DNA from: Uloborus plumipes
Lineage: Eukaryota; Arthropoda; Arachnida; Araneae; Uloboridae
Assembly: GCA_038373865.1 (NCBI GenBank)
Contig: JAXGGA010001118.1
Span: 104,639 to 168,638 of the forward strand
Length of the DNA stretch: 64,000 nucleotides
Reading direction: 5' to 3'
In this document: positions 28,001 to 34,000 of the stretch, in pieces
Position numbering within the stretch: position 1 is the stretch's first letter
Layout: every line of letters starts with the position of its first letter
The notes under the pieces: generated by a model
Told to the model about the DNA's origin: nothing
Databases searched by the model: none
The model's input: only the letters and a program-made list of their open reading frames with translations
Position numbers and translations under genes: made by a program

Positions 28001-31000
28001 TACAACATTAGACCTGCTCTTGAAATATAGCTATAAAGCTCAACTATTTGAAATACAATTAACAAAATATCATTAGGTTTTTTGAACTTAGTAGTTCAGT
28101 TTGAAAGAAAAAAAAAAAGATTATCCTATTCCTCATTGAAATCCATTACAAATACGTTATGACACAGACACACATGCTTAAAAAATTATTACGTACACAC
28201 ACTCTAAATGTAGACAAATAAGTTGAAGGTGTATTTTAGTTATTCTGTTATATTTATATGATTTTATTTATGTTATGGTTTTGAGCTTATTAATTAAATA
28301 TTGCTTACTTATGAATTGTTTCTGTTTATGTAATAAGAAATGCCCTTATTATTTGTGCATGTATTACATTCTTTTTTATTTTGGACACTAAGCAGGCGTA
28401 ACTAGATTTACTATTCATTTCCTTGAAAATGAACATCATTCTACTTCTCTGCACTTACTTATTACAGAATGTCTAACCTACCTGTCAAATCTGGAAAAGT
28501 CTAGAAAATTTTTTATTCGTGAAAAAGTCTGAGAATTTTTTTTATTTCTGAAGAAAGAATGACTTTTTTTTCTGGTTAAAAAGTCAAAGATAAAACACTG
28601 TCTTTATCTTCGGGGGTAGAGTGTTTTTTGTAATATTTCTGTTTCAGGGGTATAAATTAAATGTTTATAATCCAAATTCTGTTTGGAGTTTGCCATCTTC
28701 ATGTCATTTCATGCCTTCTTGCTATTTCAAGATTTAATATTTCAGCGAGCAGATTGTTGAGATTTACTGTTTCAAGTTAGAATAATGGCAACATTATAAT
28801 TGTGTTTTAAATTCAAATACAATTTTGCTCTTAATGATTGTCTCTACAGAAAAAAATATTTTGATATCCCTGCAGAATTAAGAGGGTACCCATTCTATAT
28901 AAGTATGAGGGTTTTATGTTAAAAAGAACAGCCCCAAGCCCCCTCTCCTGATTTTGTATTGAAATCTGTCATGTGTTTTTTCAGGGACTATTAAACACCC
29001 AATAGAACTTTTTATTTACTGTCAGAGTGCAACTTCCTTTAAGTGTAAAAGAATGTAATAAATGTCTCATAGGTTAATTTAAAAAGTATTAGATATTTTC
29101 ATTCTTCTGTCAGTTCAACTACTTTCTTTATATCACTTTTATCCAGAAAATAGTTATCAACAACTCATCACGTTGAAAAACATCAAGTGAAATTCAGTAT
29201 AAATTCAATGATTTAAATGACTAAAAAGTGTATTTTTCTTTTTATATAACTGTTGGAAATAATTTGATACTTATCATTTTCCTTCTGTTAAATTATTTAG
29301 ACTTTTAAATGTCTGATCCAATTTTAATATTTTCATAAAAATTAGGTTGTAAGATATTAATTTTATGATGCTTTTTCTCCTGATACCCACCTTTCTAAGA
29401 TTCAAAAATGTATTCTGTTTTAACAGTTCTTCATTATTTTACATTTTAGGTTATTATTTTACTTTTTAGGTTAAAGTCTATTCCTAAACCTGTGAACTTA
29501 TGTTAGTTATTCTTACTTAAAATTAGAACATTATTACCGTTATAAAAATCATTATTATTATTATTTTCATTGTAACTGCTCTCAACAACAACTCCTAGCA
29601 TGTTTTGTATGTTCAGTATAAAACAGTCCTGTAAGAACTCTTGAAAAATGATTTTTATCCCTAAGTTTTATCTCAAGCATATACTACCCTCATATTAATA
29701 TTTAATTAATTTAAATTTACATCAGTTTGCTTCTGAATTTTTTCAAAAGGTATTTTAAGTTTTAATAGTACTTATCAACTTGAAGATTCCCAGTATTCTT
29801 TGTTTGTTTTTCTATGCTCCGCGTTAGATTAATATTGACCTTTTTACCACAATTCAGGGAATGTTGTAGAGCTGGTTGCTGTTAGCAAATTTGTTAGGCA
29901 TTTTTATATATTTACTGCATGTATGTATGTGTGTGTGTGCAAGCACTATACACTCTAAATATAATTATATTTATTTCACATTTGTGTGCATAAAAACTAT
30001 TATTTTTTAAGTTTAGCTTTAGACATATATTTTCTAACAGGGGTGATTGTGTTCCGGTATTTTCATGTTCGATTCTGGTATTTTTATGTTCAAAAATACC
30101 GGAAATAAAATATTTTGAATTATACTTTTATCTTTCCACCTCCGGATTTTTTTCTTTTTCGAATTTTCGATGATTACACCGATAATTATTAATAATATTC
30201 ATCAAATAGAAATGTTAAGATGAAAATTCGAATTGTATTTTTACCTTACTAAATTATTTTATTTGCATCCGATATGAGAGTAAAATTTTTCTCACTTTTG
30301 AACTTTTGATGCTTATTACCCTTAGTTAGGAGACAAATAAATGAAATGCAACAAAATGTAACAAATGCAACTTTCATAACTTTATAAATGCTTTCGCACA
30401 ACAAACAGTAATTCTGTTAGACTTTTGCTTTCTCCTTAAAATATTTTGTTGGAGATGATTGCTCATCAGCTGCTCAAAAGTAACTTTATTACTCATTTAC
30501 AATTTAATTAAATGCATGTACAATATTTTGACTAAAAACTATTTGAAATTATGAAATGTGTTAGTTTATGAAAGGAAATTAATTATTATGTATGTCTAAT
30601 TGTAAAATTAGGTGTGCTTAATTAATAGGGGCCTTGGTTAAAAAAAAAAACCTCCTCCCCCCCACTCTTTCTTTAAAACTTTCAGGTATTTTTTATGAAC
30701 TCACAATCACCCCTGTTTCTAAGAACATCGATTGAAAATTTTTATGATAGCCTACCTATTCTGAATGCTAGTCACTCATGAGAAAAAAATAGTTGACCAA
30801 TTTAGTTTTGATAAAGAATATCATGGTTGGATTTTTTAAACTTTTGTAAACTTAGTCTTTCATTGCATTTCAAAGAAAAAAACTATTTTTTTTTTATTAT
30901 TATCAGTGCAGTATATTGAAGACAATACTTTTAGGCTTGATGTGCAAAATTATCAGAAAAAAAAATGCTTTATTAGTGGGAGAGGGAAGTTTTATGCCTA

Positions 31001-34000
31001 CTTTTTTAAACCTTTATTTATAGCCTTTATTTTCAACGCCTGTAATTAAAAGAAAAGAGGTGTCATCAATAATTAAGGAATAGGTCTTGGTTAATTTCCA
31101 GTTATTTGTTAAATTAATGCGAAATTTCACACTTCCCTTACGAAGACTTCATGGCCCCATTGTGAGCTCTGGAGCACAGTTTGAAATCAATGACTTGGTG
31201 TAGCATTAGCAATTTTTTAAATATTATGCATATGTTTATGAACAAGAGTCTTTATCGATGTTCAATATTCTGTGCCTTTTCTCTTTTTTGTATTAAGTTT
31301 AAATTAGTCATTCTTTCTATAAAATAGAACATCTTATAATATATTGTGTTACCAATAACAAAAGAGATTTTGTACTACAGTTATTTCTAATGTATTTTAA
31401 ATAACCTTTGAACTATGACTAATTAATAGATTATTTGTTGTTTGGGTAGGAAAAAGAGAGGAGGTGAAGATCTTCTTTGGTTCCTAGGAATTTTTTTGCA
31501 TTTCATTTTGGCATGAATGAATGCCACCCAGCATTTATCATTTTTTCTGTTTTTAATAGAAAGTGCTTAAAATGTTAAAATGTTTTTGAGAAAAAATGTT
31601 ACTTTCTCTATTTACCTTTTAAAACTGATCAAGAACTACAAGGTGAAGCAAACTTGGTTTACTTTAATAATCATAATCTTTCACATACAATGGAAAATGC
31701 CTGCTACTGTTTTCACAAAGCTGAGTAATCATAAGGTGAAAAATAAATTAAATAATTTTTGAAAGTTAAAATACCTTATAATCCATATTCAGTTAACAGA
31801 CAACAAATTGGTTTTGAATGATTTTCCATTAAGATGCAGTGGGCGGAAGAAATTCAAGATAGGAGACACTAGTTGTTGTTAGAATAAGCTCTTTGATGTT
31901 AAATAATGAATTACAAAATATTTTCCCCAATTTTTAAACCTATTAGTAGAGGATATTTTAGTAACTATTAGTAGACTTAGTTAAGAATGAAATAAAAGTA
32001 TCCCTTCTCTTTTCAAAATTAAAGAATTCTATCTGAATTAGGGGTTTCAGTATAATAAAATTTATATTTTTTGTTATTTTTCTTCTCCTCTCCCCCTTCT
32101 AAAGTAAAAGTAAGATAAGTAGGTGATCGTGTGATGGCTGAGACATAAAAATTCAATCCTAGTGGATGATTGCTATGAATGCTTCAAAGTAAGTCAACTT
32201 ACTGATACCAGTACACTGTCTACAATCCTGTAAATCTTAAGTTGGTATGGTTTAAAGGAGTCTCTGTCAGTGCTTTGCCACATCAATGTTCATTATAATC
32301 TGAGGCATGTCACCCTCCCCCATTCTAGCCAAGAGAAGGAACCACTGAAGGCGAGAACAGATGCTGAAGAAGTGGTGAGCGAAGACACTCCCATGATCTG
32401 GTGAGCTCCCACATACACGCAACAAACAAAAAAAAAAGTCCTTGCTCGGAAAATTGCTCGCTTACATTCTCTTCTACCCCAAACTCCCTTTGTTCAGTTT
32501 TGGCTTTGATTTTCCCATTCTTGAATGCACTTTTTCTTCAGTGAAGCCTTCTAAATATTCATAAGTGAATGCTAAGTTTTTGCCAAGTGAATGATGTAGT
32601 TGATATCTCATGTGGTCACTTATATTTTTTCTTCACATTGCTAGCAGAAATGCTAGATTTTTTGAAATTATTATTTGGAAGAACATTTCATTATTCTATG
32701 CATTTAAAATTCATGATTTAACTATTAAAAAAAACAGCTTTGCTAAAAATATTGGGCAGAGATCATTTATTTCATTGCTTGATTTTGATTTTTAATTATT
32801 ATTTCTAAAAGTATATGTTGTCCTCTTGTATGCATGACTGTTTATATAGCATTAAAACCAGACTTAAATATTCAAGTAATTTATACACACTAATATCGTA
32901 AGTCATTATAATTGCTGATCACTTACGTGGAGGAATTTTTTCTACTTTCAATAGTTTAATAAAGTATTGAAAATGAGAAACATTTTGTTTCGATAAATTG
33001 CTGGGAAATATTAATTTTATAAACAGTAGAGCATTTATGTTTTCCCTAGCAATATTAGTTCAAAGAATTAGTTTATATGTTACACTGTTCAAAACCACAA
33101 GTTAAACCACATGCAATAATGAAATGTTCTTTCTTTTGTTTGATTCTGTATTAAAAGTGTTTAGTGTATGACTATTTTATTTATGTGCACTTGACTAACT
33201 GTTACTAACATTGTTTGTCCTTAATACATCTTTTTGCTTCATACTAACACTATATTGCACTGCACTAAATGCTTGCTCATATGACTAACAATCGACTCAT
33301 TAGTTATTTGTTACATAACATTTAAATATAGTAATTTCTTGTGCTATGTGATGTGTGAAATGTATTTGTAACATGGTTTTGGGGAAGTTTTAGTATTTTT
33401 TTTTTTTGGTTTATTTTACCAGCAATGGTTTTATAGTTATTAAATTTTTTTAACATAATTTTTTTAAATGTAATTCTTAAAATATATTTTTCATTTTGAA
33501 AATGTTATCTAACGTAACCACCTCCGTCATAGGCGAAACTTGGTCTTGTTAAATGGGGGCAAAGTGGGGGAAAAAAAAGTAAGAAAATATCCTTTTCAAA
33601 AAAAACTAAGGGGGCAAAATAAAAACATAGTGTTAAGTTTGATAAGTAGAGGGCGGGGCTAGTGACCCCTTGTCCCGTTAAATTATGTCCATAACCTCCA
33701 TTATAGAAAAGGTTGTTTTAAAATATTGTTTTGATTCATGCAGCAATATAAATTAAAAAACTTGATCATGCAACTGGTTCCAACTTGGCATTATGGGACA
33801 TGTCTATCATATTTACTGTACTAATTATTTCAAAGTAAAATTTTTACTACTTTTGAAATTGGCTACTAATTTATACTTAAAATTGGATACTATTCATAAA
33901 ACCATTCCAATATAGAAGGAGGTCTTATTTCGGTATTAGACTTCAAATCTAGATTTTTTTCTTGGACTATACTGACAAGAAAGCTATTCCATCCAAAATT

